A DNA stretch of 64,000 nucleotides. Source: Anisodus tanguticus (taxonomy: Eukaryota; Streptophyta; Magnoliopsida; Solanales; Solanaceae). The notes beneath the pieces are model-generated. The model saw nothing but the letters and a program-made list of their open reading frames with translations, was not told the origin of the DNA and searched no databases. Positions 46,761-60,100 of the stretch are shown here, piece after piece. The stretch is taken from contig JAVYJV010000044.1 in the NCBI GenBank assembly GCA_034509755.1, forward strand, positions 248,001-312,000, read 5' to 3'. A program made the position numbers and the translations under genes. Each line of letters opens with the position of its first letter. Position 1 is the first letter of the stretch.

Positions 46761-47327
46761 ATGATTCATTTTTCTTTTAAACTATTATTGTTTTTATTTT
46801 TACTTTTTTTATGTAAGTTTTTTAATGTTTAGTTAAATCATTGTCTAATAGATGGTACTTAATTTATTAAATTTTAGTTAATATTCAATTATTAAATGCA
46901 TTAAAATGTTATCAATGTAGTTCCTCTGATGATAAGCCATGTGGCAATCAATATTTAAGAGATTGTCCTAACAATCAAGCTTATGATATGTGTTCAACTT
47001 TATATAAAAAGACAGGTATTTATTTAAAAAAAATAAAGATTTAATAAAGTTGTCATATTTGAAAATAATAATTTTATTTTTTTGTCAGATGGAAATCTAA
47101 AAGTTATACGTCAATGTGTTTTAGGACCTTGTAGTTTTCAAGACAGAAACATACCTTTAGAAGATCAATGTGACACGTCAAAATCGGATTTTAATTGTAT
47201 TTTATGCTGTAAAGGAGATGGATGCAACAAAAATTCTATTAATTTTGTTTTACCTAATAATTATTTACTAATATTTCTAATTCTAGCTTTATTCTGTAGT
47301 CAAGTTTATACAAAATTCTTTTCTTGA
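46761..47327 (+). CDS. Ly6/uPAR (three-finger) GPI-anchored protein
   Basis: Three exons (46761-46812, 46878-47015, 47089-47327) join in frame into 142 residues. A Leu/Phe-rich signal peptide (about 1-25) is followed by LKCYQC, the typical start of a three-finger domain. The mature part holds 12 cysteines (28, 31, 39, 47, 56, 73, 78, 91, 100, 103, 104, 109). It closes with ILCCKGDGCN, the CC...CN signature that ends Ly6 domains. The C-terminus is a hydrophobic segment (NNYLLIFLILALFC) with almost no tail, as in GPI-anchored proteins. The exon layout (signal peptide, then domain split in two) also fits Ly6 genes. Invertebrate members such as Quiver/Sleepless and Boudin act at the cell surface in channel regulation or junctions; which role applies here cannot be told. 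It ends with TGA. Confidence 0.88.
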
Positions 47328-50300
47328 AATTCATATGAGATTCTTTTTTTCTAAATTATACAAAGTTTTTTTCTTTAAATTTATTTAAAATTTTTAAAAC
47401 CCCATAAATTTTTTTTCAAATTTAAATCTTTTACAGGCCATTTAAAAATCGAGTTTTTTATTTTTTAAAACAATCCTATTCACTGAACTAATTTTTAGAT
47501 AAATTTTTTTGAATCTTATTTACAATTAAAAAGCTATCATTTAGCTTTTATTATTAGCTAATTAATTGAATCATCAAAAAAAAATTTTTTTTAATAAAAT
47601 CAATCAAGTTTAAATATAAAAATCTTTGAATGCCTTTATTTGAAAAATGGAAAAAAAAAATTCAAAACTTTCAAAAACAATGATGTTTGTTAAATACAAC
47701 ATTGTATTACATACAGTGAAACAATTTAAAATATTGTCCAACACATCACCAACTTTATCGTTTTTTTGACTGACATTTTTAACTAGCAATTAAGCAACTG
47801 GATTTTAAAAACTTTAATTTTGTGAATTGCTGTTTGGTGTAGTTTATTCGTTTATATTTTTGTTCACCAATCAATTCAATTTGCAGTTTGTTTAGTAAGC
47901 AATTGAATACGAAAATTGCTACCTTTCTTTTTTATTTTTTTTTATTTGTAACTTGAATCTTTGCGTTTTTACCTATCACCATTATTATTATTAACTGTCA
48001 AAATGTCAAATAAGTTGTTATATGTTGGCGTTGTCAATAATTTTTTTTTATACTTTGTATTGTCATGTTGAATGGCTATGTTTTAAATGAGTAGTGCTTT
48101 TGACTATTGTAAACGTAGGACTTGCCAATCTAAATGACGGCAAAAAGCATAGTAAATTTGACAAAAAAATAATTCTTGATACTTATTTTACTAATTTTGA
48201 TCTTTTTGAAAAAGAATTGCATGTGTGACTAAATTTGGACATATTTTTACAAATTTTTCTTTGTCAAATTAAAACTGTGTTTTTAAAAAAAATAAAAAAG
48301 ATTTAATTATTTAAACTCAAATTTTTAAACATCTCATAAAATGAATTATTTTTCTTTGTTTGCAACTAATTTATTGAGCTAGTTTATTGAACTAATTTTT
48401 TAAGTAATAAATGAAGTAAAAAATCAATTTCAAAAAATTAAATTAGTTTATCAAATAATAATTCAATTTAGTAAATCAAAAATTATTTAAGTAAATTATT
48501 ATTATAACTCATTAAAATGATTTTAGTAAAAACATTAGTACTTCAAAATTTCTGAAGAAAATCAAAAGTTTAATTAATTTAGAAAAATGTTCCAAGATCA
48601 AGACCAAAAAGTCAAATTAAAAGAATTTGTTTTATTAAAAAAAAGTTTAAAATTATTTTATCAAAAAAAATTTGTTCTAAAATTAAAGCAATAGACATTT
48701 AAATAAAATAGAAAAACTCCACTAACTTGTCAAAAGAATATCAAATTGTCAAAAACTTAAATGCCTAAATCAAAATCAAATATTCAAAAAAGTAGAGTCA
48801 AATGTCTTAAAAAATAGCTTTTTAAAAATTCTTTTTGAAGTTATTTTAATGCTTCCTTTAAGTGTCATTTATTTTTTAGGCAAGCAATCTTATAAAAACT
48901 TAAATTTTAAATCAACACCAATATTTACAATTTATTTTCTTAAACTAAAATTTTAATTTTAAAAAATTTTAATTACTTATTCTTATTAAAGTTATATTTT
49001 TTTATTAAGTTATCAAGATTTTTTTTAGGTAAATTATAATAATTCATAAACAAATTGTTTTTTATTGAGAAAATTTTTTATCTTTTGAAAAAGTCTTTTT
49101 GTCTTTAATTTATGTTGAAAAAATTAATTTAGTTTAAATTGTTTTCAAGTTTCAAAAGCTTTAATTAGCTTAAAATGCTTAGATAAAGAAATTATTCAAA
49201 AGTTTAAAAAAAATAAACTTCTTTTCATTAGAAAATAGTAACAAAACTAAAAGCATTTAAAATGTTATATTTGACTTATCTTTTTTAAGTTTCTTTTAAA
49301 TTTTTTTTTGTCTAATTACTCTTTTAGAAAGACCAAAATTAAAGTAAAAAAAAAACAGAACTTGTCAACAAAATGTTTGTGATTTTGTTTTATTTTTACA
49401 GTATAATTAGTGTAAAATTTTTTTACAATTACTTAAATCAAGTTAACTTTTAAGAATAATTAATTAAATTAAATACCACATTTTAAGTTTCTTTAAAATT
49501 AGGCTTTTAGCCAAAAAAAATTTTATTCATCAAAAGAAAAATTTTTAAGTTACATTTAAAAGATTTTTGATTAAATTGCAGTGTGAAGAAAAATTTTTTT
49601 ACTGATATAAAATTGTGAAATTTTAAGCTTAAATTTCTCAAGCTTTTTTTTAATCAAAATTTAATTAAAACTTTTACTTAAATTACCTAATTTTTTAAAA
49701 ATCTTAAAATATTTTTCAACAGGTTAATGTTTAGAAAAACAAGGTTAAAAATGTTATAAAAATAAACCCTAAACTATAGACTTTGTGAATTATTTTTTTA
49801 TATTAAACTAAAATAATAATTATAAGTAACAAACTAAAATAATAAATCAAAATTAATGAAAATTTTTTTTTTATTTATAATATTTTTTACTTGAAAGATT
49901 ATGAGTAATTAGAATTTCATCTTTGATAATTTTTTTTTCGTCTAATTTTTTATTTATTATTATTATCAATTTATAAAAACAAAAATTTAATGTATAGTTT
50001 TGAATTTTTTATAATAATATTGACTTATTTCTTTTAAAAAAAAACTTTATTTGACATCAATTTTTCAAGTTAAAAACAAACTTGCCACCTTAAAATATAA
50101 TTAATTATTTTATTAAAATAAAATAACTCATTTTAACAGCAATTGATATTAATCTTTAACTTCAAAGTTAATAAATAATACATTTAAAAACGGAAGTTAA
50201 CTTTTCTTTTTTTAATTTATTTATGACAAAGCTAAAAATGATTAATTAATAAAAATTTTAAAAAAAAAAAATTGATTATTCAAAATAATTTATATTTTTT

Positions 50301-50504
50301 TTTTTCTTAATTTTGTTAAAATCGAGTTAATCTTAGTTCAATTTTTACGTAATAATTTTATTTTTTAAAATAACCGTCATCACTAAAAAGAAAGTATCTT
50401 GTCAATTTGAACGCTTTATAAAAAGTAATAAATTAAAATTTTTATTTTCAAAAAGTTTAATTACTTTTTTATGAACAAATAATCTGGATAATGGTGCTCA
50501 TAAA
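47328..50504. other. Gene-free stretch after the Ly6 gene
   Basis: 3.2 kb, A/T-rich, slightly more mixed in base content around 47.7-48.2 kb. No exon, RNA or repeat that I can support. Confidence 0.55.
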
Positions 50505-50510
50505 TTAAAT

Positions 50511-51182
50511 GCTTACAGTTGATCCATCATAAATTTTGATTCTTGCAAAGTCCAAAATAAATAATAAATAATACTTAAACTTTAGACTTTCTTCTGTTAA
50601 ATGATTAAAATAACTTTCGTCTTTTAGAATAGCTTTCATACGATCTAAATCATTTTTGTAAACATCTTTTTTAACTATATTTTTTTTCAGAAAAAGTTTT
50701 AATGTTTTTTTACAAAGTTTTTTTAAAAAAAAAAAATCAATTTCTAAAGTTTTTATTTTACACCTTAGAACTTTAAAAAAATACTTTTCTGGATGCATGC
50801 TTACCAGAAAATTTTTTACCTTGGTTTTTATTAAAAAAAAATGAAATGTTTTAATTATTCAGCATAAAATACTTAAAAAAGAAAATAAAATTTTTTTTAC
50901 ATCACGAAACTAAAAATAAGTTAAATTTAATTTTAACTAGAATACTAATAGTAGTTAATATTAAATGATGACGTGTACATTATAAACTTCCGGCAAATTT
51001 TTATCGTTTGTACAAAGACATATAACATAAATTGGTTTTCTTATCTATAATTGCTGCTTCTTTACATCATTAAAGAACATTAATACCCTAACTTGGGACT
51101 ATTTTGTTTAAAAAAAAAGTAATAAAATTAAAAAAAAATTTACTTACACATCAAATTGACACAGTTCATTATAGCAATACAT
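50511..51182 (-). CDS. Possible small two-exon gene, unrecognised
   Basis: A minus-strand frame covering about 50770-50511 encodes a Lys/Leu-rich segment with balanced residues (DLDRMKAILKDESYFNHLTE, LLFILDFARIKIYDGST) that looks less random than other frames here, and it ends at a GTAAGC donor. Further upstream, an ATG near 51180 opens a short exon (MYCYNELCQFD) ending at GTAAGT. This exon joins in phase to an AAG acceptor just before the main frame. I do not recognise the protein, and a last exon is not clear (one acceptor gives an almost immediate stop). It may be a real gene of unknown kind or a chance frame. Confidence 0.25.
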
Positions 51183-54100
51183 TTAAATTGCTTTTAAGCT
51201 AAATAGCCGTTATTAGAGATGATTTTTGTTTTTTTTTATTCCACTGTATTCTTTTTTGACTAAAAATAAAATTTAATGTTTCAATTTTAATTGACAGGTA
51301 AATTGTATTAAAATAAAGTTTTAAAAAAATAATTTTGTAAAGAAATTTTGTTTTTTTAAATAATCTTTTAAATATAGACAATTTTGATTTTTTTCTTTTA
51401 AAAAGTTTTGAAACGTGAGGAATTCAAAAATAAAATAAGAATAATTATTGGTTAAAGTTTATTTATGATTAAATTTAAAATTAAAATGTTTTTATTTTAT
51501 TTTAATAATTATGCAATTTAAATAGTAAAATTTAAATAAATTAGATCGATTTTAGAAATCTTTTTTTATTAAGATGCCATCTTTTATAAAGCTAAATAAC
51601 TAGTAATTTTAAGCAATTTAATAAAAAAAATTAAAATAGATTTATAAAAATTTACTTGAAAATGTCAAAAAAAATATGGTCAACTTTAATTACAGTTCTA
51701 TGTAAATTTTAAATAGTGTCCTTATAAATTAGTCTAAAAAAATTTTAGGAAAAAAAAACTGTAAGTTTATTACTTTTTTTTATTAATTAATTTGCTATTT
51801 CAATAGTTTTTTTTTTATTTATTTTTAACTTATAAAGACATTTAAATAAAAACTAAAAGTTAAATACATGACCGGACCTTATTTTAAGCTATAGTTGATT
51901 AATTTTTACATTTAAATTAGTTTTTGGTAAAGCTGTTATTAATTTTTGTTTTATTTTTTGGTGGATTAAATTTAAAAAAAACAAACTTATTTAAAATATA
52001 TTTGGGTTTGTTTAATTGAAAAACGTATAACAAATCTTTTTTTTTTCAAATTAGATTCTTAATTTATTTAAAAAACGTGCAAAATTCATGTCATAAAGAT
52101 AAAGTTTTTTTTCTATTTTAAACATTGTAGAGTTTATTAAAATGAAAATTTACTTAGCAAAAATTAAATAAAAAAAAATTTGATATTTTTTATAAAGTTT
52201 CATCTAGTTTAGTTTTACCAAAATTAAAAGCTAAAAAAAACAAGTTTGTAGACATTATGCAAATTTTTTTAATTATTTGAAAGACAATATTAAGTTTTTT
52301 TTGTAATAAAAGCTTTATCTATTACACTAAATTTGAAAAGGTTATTGCAATTTAAATAATCTCATAATTAATATTTTCTATATTTGCGTGCTCATCTTCA
52401 TTAATGTTTCCAGTGTAGTAAAAATTAGGTAGCTTTTACAAATCATTTACGCTTATTAATAGATAAGAGTTAATGTAAATCAAGTGTTGAAAAATTTTTT
52501 TTCTTTTAAAGGCCAAATTAGATTTACAGTTGACCGATTACATGTTACTCAAGCTAAAATAAATCTAAATAATTCAAATTTTTAAACTCATTTTTTTTTG
52601 AAAACTTAATTAAAAAAAATATTTTTAGAGACTTAATATGTTACCATCGGTTTTTAAACTTTAACCTTGAGAAATCGCACATAAAATGGTCAAAAATTTA
52701 AATAACCTTATTAACTTTTATTTCCTTTTGAATTTTCTTTTTTTTAAAGCCATTTATTCAGCTGTAAAAGTGTTAGCAATTAAATTTATGGAAAAGCAAC
52801 ACCTTAGTTTTTTTTGACATGAACACCTTTATTAAGGTGTTAAAACAATTTTTTTTAAAAAATTTTCTTTTATTGAATGATTATTAAAGCTTTTTTTAAC
52901 TGCTTGTTTTCATAGATGTCGGATTGAGATAAAAATTGTTTCTTTTACTAAAAATCTAATTTTTGGAAAACCTTGGTTTTAATTATAAGAAACTTTTTAT
53001 TAGCTAATTTAATTAAGCATTTTTCAGCTTTAGCAATAATTTTTAAAAATTAAATTACATTTTTGTTAACAATTATTTTCTTATAATCTTCTTTCTGTTT
53101 TGAATTATTGCTTTAAGCTCTGTTTGAATTAAACATTTTTTAAAGTTATTATTTAGAGCTAAAAAATGCAAAAGTAAATAAAAAAAAAAAATTTAAATGA
53201 CTTCAAATCACGACCTAGCTATTTGACCAATTACTGATTGTGTAAATAAGAGAATGATAAAAACGTTTTAGCCCTGCTAGTCAAAAAGTAATTGATAGTA
53301 AATATAATTAATGATTGCTATTAAATTGTTAATCGCCCTTTCTAATCACTTTTTAATGTGAATCTAAACCATGAATTCTAGTATTAAAATTATATGAAAA
53401 AAAAATGGTGTGAACCTAATTTTTTTTCATCATCCTCTATATAAGCAAAATACCACATTTACATGTTTGTTTTTAGACAGATTAAAAATTGATTAAATTT
53501 GCAAAAAATTAAGAGTATAAATTAGAAATTTTACTTTTAAGAAACTTTATACATGAAAATTTACATAGATTAATTTGAAAAAAATCAGTAATTTAAGTTA
53601 TTGTTAAAATCAATTTTTATTTTGAACTCAAGTTTTAGAAAACAAAAATGTAATTTAATCCATTCGTCTATTCACAAAAATCAATTAATATTGACGGTTT
53701 TGAAACCAATAGTCTTAACTTAAAAGAGTGCCGAAAGTAAACAAAATTTGCAATTTAGATCATTTTTCAAATTGATAGCCCCTCCTTTAGCACGGCGCTA
53801 CCTAGTTAGAAATGAAAATTTTTGATTGTATTTTGTGTATCTAGTAATTGGATCTTCTTCAGGCAGGTATTAACAATTGGCTTTTCTTAGATCCCATTCC
53901 ATTCTTTTTTTTTCTATTTAAAGTTTAGATAAAGTACTTCTTTTATTTTTCAAAAACGATCAAACTGATTGATACTTAGGTTTTATATTTTATATTGAAC
54001 AAAAAAAAAAACGAATTATAGCAATCAACATAATAAATCCATAAAATTTGGCATTAGAGAAATCCTGTCACTAGTTCCACGCAATAATCAATTAGTAGAT

Positions 54101-57100
54101 TAGTAGACTACTAAAAAAGAAGGTATAGAAATTTTGAAAATTGAGGATAAATAGGCAGGTAAGTAGTTGTTAAACGTAAAAGATGTGAGAAGATAAGAAA
54201 TTCTTTATAATAATTATTTTCAAATGTTTTGATTTAAATAATTTATTAGTTAAAAATTTCAAATTTACAATTATTAGAAATATCATTGCAAAATTGATTT
54301 TTAACTTTTTAAAAAAATTGATTTTCTGCTTTTCAAAAAAGAAATTTTTATTTTCAAAAATTATTTAATTTAATCAACTTATAATTAGGAAAACTTTGTA
54401 TCATTTTTAAATAACTTTATGTGTTTTAAAAAAAGAAAAAGAACATAAAGTTTTAAACTTTTTTAAGATAAGAAAATCTAAAAAAAATTTGATAATGTCA
54501 ATTAAACTTTCAATTAACCTGTCATTTTATGTTTTAACATTAGGAATGTAAACTTGACTAAATATACGTAAAAAAAGAAGTTTGAAAAGCCATTAAAAAT
54601 AAAATTGACAAAGAAATCGTGACCATAAATATAATCTTATAACAAAACAAAAAGCTTTTTTTAAGACAATGTCTAAATTTAAAGGATGTTAGTAACAATG
54701 AAAATTTTATTTAGTTTTATATACTTTTTTTTAAGTAATTAGTTAATTGTACATTAGCGGTTAATTCGACAGATGATCTTAAAGAAAAATTAAATGGCAT
54801 TAAACTTTTTTTCCAAAATTAAACAGATTTTTTTTTTTAATTTATAAATATTCTTATTTATTTGCATCTTGATTTTTGTGCAGTTTTTTTGTAAAGTTTT
54901 TTATTTTACTTTTTATCAAAACTTTAATCAATCATTTTGAAAAAAACGAAGAGTAGTAAAAGAAATGTTTCTTTTTTTTTTAAATAAGCATTATATAAGT
55001 TATTTAAAAAATCAACTTTGGTAAATTGATTATCGTTAAACAAAAGGAAAATTAATATCTTTTGTTAACCAGACAGATTTAATTTGTTGAAAACATTTAA
55101 GTTTTATAATTTGTATTTTTGTTGTCATTTTTTTTTTAAAAAAAGAGTTTCTCATACAAATTTTTTCTCAATTTTTTACATCATTTTGTTAGTAAAATTT
55201 TAAATAAGTTAAATTAATTAAATAAATAAATTTTCTCAAAATGTGACTTAGTTTTGTTTTTTGAACTTTTTAAGGAAAAATAGTGTTTAAAATTTTACAC
55301 ATAAAGATTTTAAAAGATTGCAATTTAAAGTTAAAAAAATACAGTATTTGCTGATAATTAATCATTATAAATAAGAGACAGTTTAAATTTTTTTTCAAAA
55401 AAATGTTGAATTTTTTAATTTATTGGTTTTTTTTAAAAAGAAAAGTAGATTTTATACAGAAAGTTAAAGGATATAAATTTAATTATTTAATCGATAGTGA
55501 TGGTACATAAAACTTTTTTACTTAAACAAGTTTATAAATCAAGTTTTATATTTATTAAGTTCGACAAAAATTAATTTGTTTCAAAACATTTATTTCAAGA
55601 GATAAAAACCTAATTTATTTCAAATTTAAAAAAAATATCAATTAATAAATAGTTTAATTGCTTAATACTTATTGACTGTTTTTAATTTTGGAAATACTTT
55701 TTTGATACTTTTTTTTATTAATTTTTCATTAGTTTTTTTCGTTTTTTGAATGTCTTTTTAAAGAATTATATTTTTAGGGTTTAAAATCTTTTCTTAAAAG
55801 AATTTCTACTTATTAATTTTTACAAATTTGTTTCATTTAAAAAAGAATTGTTTTATTTTTTAACTTTTGAATCCTTTTTTCACTAAGAAAATTACTTTTG
55901 ATACTTTCTCAAACAACTATTTGAATACATTTTTTGAATCAATTTAAAAATATTTTAAGCATCAATTTGAAAAAAGATTTTTAAATTGATTTTTTGACAG
56001 AAAAAAAAAACTAGCTTTATTATTACTTTTTAATCATTAAAAAACTATTCATTTTTAATTAGCTACTATTCAATTTTTTAATCTACCTTCTTTAAACTAA
56101 ATTTTGCATTTAATTTTGAAATTATAAGTCAATTCAAAAGTTTTTATTGATTTTTAAAATGTAAAAATTAAAAATTTCAAAATAAAAAAATTCAATTCAC
56201 ATCAAAGATCGTCAGACTTAAAAAAAAAATGTGTCTAATCAGTTTAAGGTTTATTTGTTTTTTGATTTAATTTTTATAACCTTATTGTAAATGTTTGTAA
56301 ATATTGACGTATTGCATTGTCAATTGTAAGACATGAATTTCAAGTTATGAAATTATTGTGCTAAATGTTTTTAAAGAGTTTAATCAAATTATTCTACTAA
56401 AAATAAATGAAGAAGAAAAAAAATTTAGTAAGAAATCACGAAATTTCTTTTTGTCCTTTTTAAACTGAATATTTGATTTTTATTTTTTGTTTAAATGACC
56501 TACTGGATCTATTAAATAACTAATTTAATATAATTGTATCAAAAAGAAAATTTCTTTAGCGTTCAAAAAAAATTTCTTAAAACTGATAAAATTTTCACAA
56601 ACAAAAACTCAAATTAGATTAATAAGAAAAAAACTTTACGATTTATAAAAGTTTATCATTTTACTCAAGGCGATTGGCTAAAAGTAATGAAATGAAACAA
56701 ATTCATAACATGATAATCAATTACAAAATAAATTGTAATTGTTTATGTAATCGATTATTACAATCAATCATCTTTTAGCTAAAATGTTAAAAAACAATTT
56801 TCTCAAATTATTCATTTTAAACAAGACTTAACTTTGTTTGTTTAAATATATTAAATCTTTTTTTAAGAAATTTAATCCTTTAAAATTAATAAAAATAATC
56901 TAATTCATCAACTTCATTTCATTAGATTAAGCTTTACTAATTTTTTTTAGGATAATTATTTCACAATAATTAATGATGTACAAAATGAAGATTACTTTTG
57001 ATAAAAAAAATTCAAGTTAAGGTTGAGAAACAGTAATTATAATTAATTAATTTTATCAACAGGTAAAATCAGGAATTAAAAATTTTGTGCACCTTTTTTT

Positions 57101-60100
57101 TCTTTTAAGTTTAAATTAAAAATTATTAACACGCTTGGTTTGATTGTTATAAACTATTTATTGAAGTTGCAAATTATAAATTTTGAATAATTTAGTAAGT
57201 ATTTTGAAATTAAATACAATTTTAAAAAATTTTTTTCTTTCCCTTAAATATAAACTTTAATTAATATATTAGGTATTTGGTAATACTTAATTTTCTTTTT
57301 TGGTATGAACATTTATGGTAGATAACAAGATTTTTAAGTGTTTAAATTATTTATTTTTTTCTCTTAAATCCACATTGATTTTAATATAGATAATAATTGG
57401 TGAAAATTCTAACATCAATTAGTTTACAAATTATAATTATATTGATTGAAGTAATTAACCATTACTGGTAGCGTCTAAACAAAACTTATCTTGATTCAAA
57501 ATTTTTTATTTATTAAATTTTAGCTTCTTATAAGTTAACTTTTGTTTAACTTGCTTTTAAAATTTGCTCAATTTCTTTTATCTCAAATCTTTTTTCTATT
57601 TAACTAATTTATTTTTTTATTTTTTGAATACAAAAAAGAAGTTTTTTTCTTAAAATTAATTTAATTGATGTTTGATAGCTTAGTTTTTTTTATAAAATAG
57701 ATATTCTTTGCTTTTTTTTGTTCATCATCATCAATTTTTTTTATCTTCTACTGCTTTCTTTTTACTAACTTAACATCTCTAGTATCTCCTGACTGTCTGT
57801 ACTTCTCTATCAAATCAAACAGCAATCTTGTTAAAGTTGAATCTTAGACGCTTTCAAGTTGAATTGATAGTTGATTGACAGAAGCTAGAAAATGCTTCAC
57901 GCTCTAAGCAAGGTGAGAAAGCTTAAGGCTCTGTTGTTCGTGTTTATCATGTGGCATTCTAAAACTGGAAGTTTTCTATACATTATCATCATTTTATTTT
58001 TCATTCTTTATTTTGGTTAAAAAACTTTTTTTTAATAAACTTAGTACTAAACCTAATACAATTTTGTATATATTGTCTTTTTTCTTTAAGTTGATCTTAT
58101 AAAAGGATAACCTTTTCTTTCTTTTCTTTTCAAATTATGTGTTTAGTTATTTAACTTATTTTATTTCAAACAAGCTACTGTTTTGTTATCTGTTAAAACG
58201 TATGTTTTTACCTTTTTACCTTTATTAAAAAAAAGTCAATTGTACAGATAGTTTGTTTGGCGATTTTTATTTAAAGAAAAATCTTTTTGAAAATTGAACA
58301 ACAAGAACAAAAGTAAAAACGATAAAAACTTTAAAAGTGTTTACGTCAAAACGATAAAAAAAAAATTGGCCCACCATCTGTCAAAAACTTAAAATGTTAA
58401 GCTTATCCAAATTCAATCATCTCAATAGATCAATTATTGAGAACAATCGATTTTAAATGCTAAAAAAAAACTTGTGTCCAATTTTTATATACATTTTCTT
58501 ATTCTATTTTAAAATTATTTACTAATTTCAGTTTTAGCTTCTTAATAAAAAAGTATCAAATACCTATTTTTCAATTAAAAATTTCAACACTATTTTATCA
58601 AAACTTTAATTTTTTATCTGAATTTTTGAAAGTTATTTTTAAAAATTTCATCTTATTAAAACAATAACTTTATGAACTTTTTTTAATTTTTTTTAAAAAA
58701 ATAAAATTTTTTTATCATTTAGTTTTTTTGATAATTAGGCTAAATTAATTAAAATCAACAAAATAAGATTGATTGATCAATGATTTTTAGTAGATATTAG
58801 TTGTAAAAGTTAAACGTTTGAATTTCTAATTAAAAGATTAACAAAACTGTAAAATTTTGTAAAAAAATTTTTAACTTAACTTAATTTTTAAACTAATTTA
58901 CTCAAAAAAATCTAATGTCATCAAAAATATTTATCAACAAATTAGTTAAGAAAAAAAGTTTGAACTTTTCAAGGCATTAAAATTGAAAAATTTTTACTCA
59001 TTACTCAAAACCATTTAAAATTTTTGAAAAAAGAAAATTAAGTTCTTATTATTGGCTTCATCCAATTATGATTAAATTAGCAATCAAATTTATGTTTATT
59101 TTGATTTTAAACTAATTAAGTTGTTTGTTTAAATTTTTTTTTGTAAAAATTAATTTTTAAGCTTCAAAATAAAACTTAAGTTTAATTGATCTTATCTTAT
59201 TAAAAAGGGTCACATAATTTTAAAATTAACTAGTTTAGAAAATTTTTTTTTTGAATAAAGTTTAATTTATTTAAAATTTAGCTATTGACACGTTTAAATT
59301 TTTAATCTATTTGAAAAGTATTTTCCTTTTGAATTTTTTTTAAAAAAAAGTTTTATAATCAAAATTGTTCTATTTTTAAACAATTCAACTTCATCTATTT
59401 TTTTCTTTAAAAAAATCAATTTAAATTAATCAAGGGGTTCAAAGATTTGTTGATTATTTGAAAAAATTTTTAATTAATTCTGAAGATAATTTTTTATAAA
59501 AAAGTTTCAATAAAAATTAAAGTAAGAAATTAGAAAAAGCAATTCAAAAACAGTAATAAATTTTAATCTTTTAATCTGTCAAATGACCATAAGAAAGTAA
59601 TTCTAGTAGACAGTAAACATGTGAAAAACTAATAATTAAATGACCTGTTATTGCAACAAGTTGCGCCTTATTTTTTAAACTCTCCTTAAATATATTTTTT
59701 TTTAAATAATCATTAAACTAAAACTAAGTTATACTTTAAATTATTTTTTTAAATCTATTTAATCTTACAGTCATTTTTTATCAACATCAGTTTTATCTTT
59801 TTTTAAAACACTCAACATATCGTGATGACGGCCCTAGCCTCTGACAAAACTTTTTTTTTAAACTTACAAATTAAATACTTGTTTCATTAAATTATAATCA
59901 AAAAAAAAAAATTATCTTGTTAATTAAGTAAAATGTGGTTAAACAAAAATTTAAATAGAGAATTCAATTTGAAGACATAATAATTTTTTTTGGCAAAAAG
60001 AATCAATTTAGTTTTTAAATAATTTAAGTTCATTTTTTAGTTAAAATAATTTTTATTAAGCTGAAATAATTTTCAAAAGCTAAAATGATTAAATTACCAG

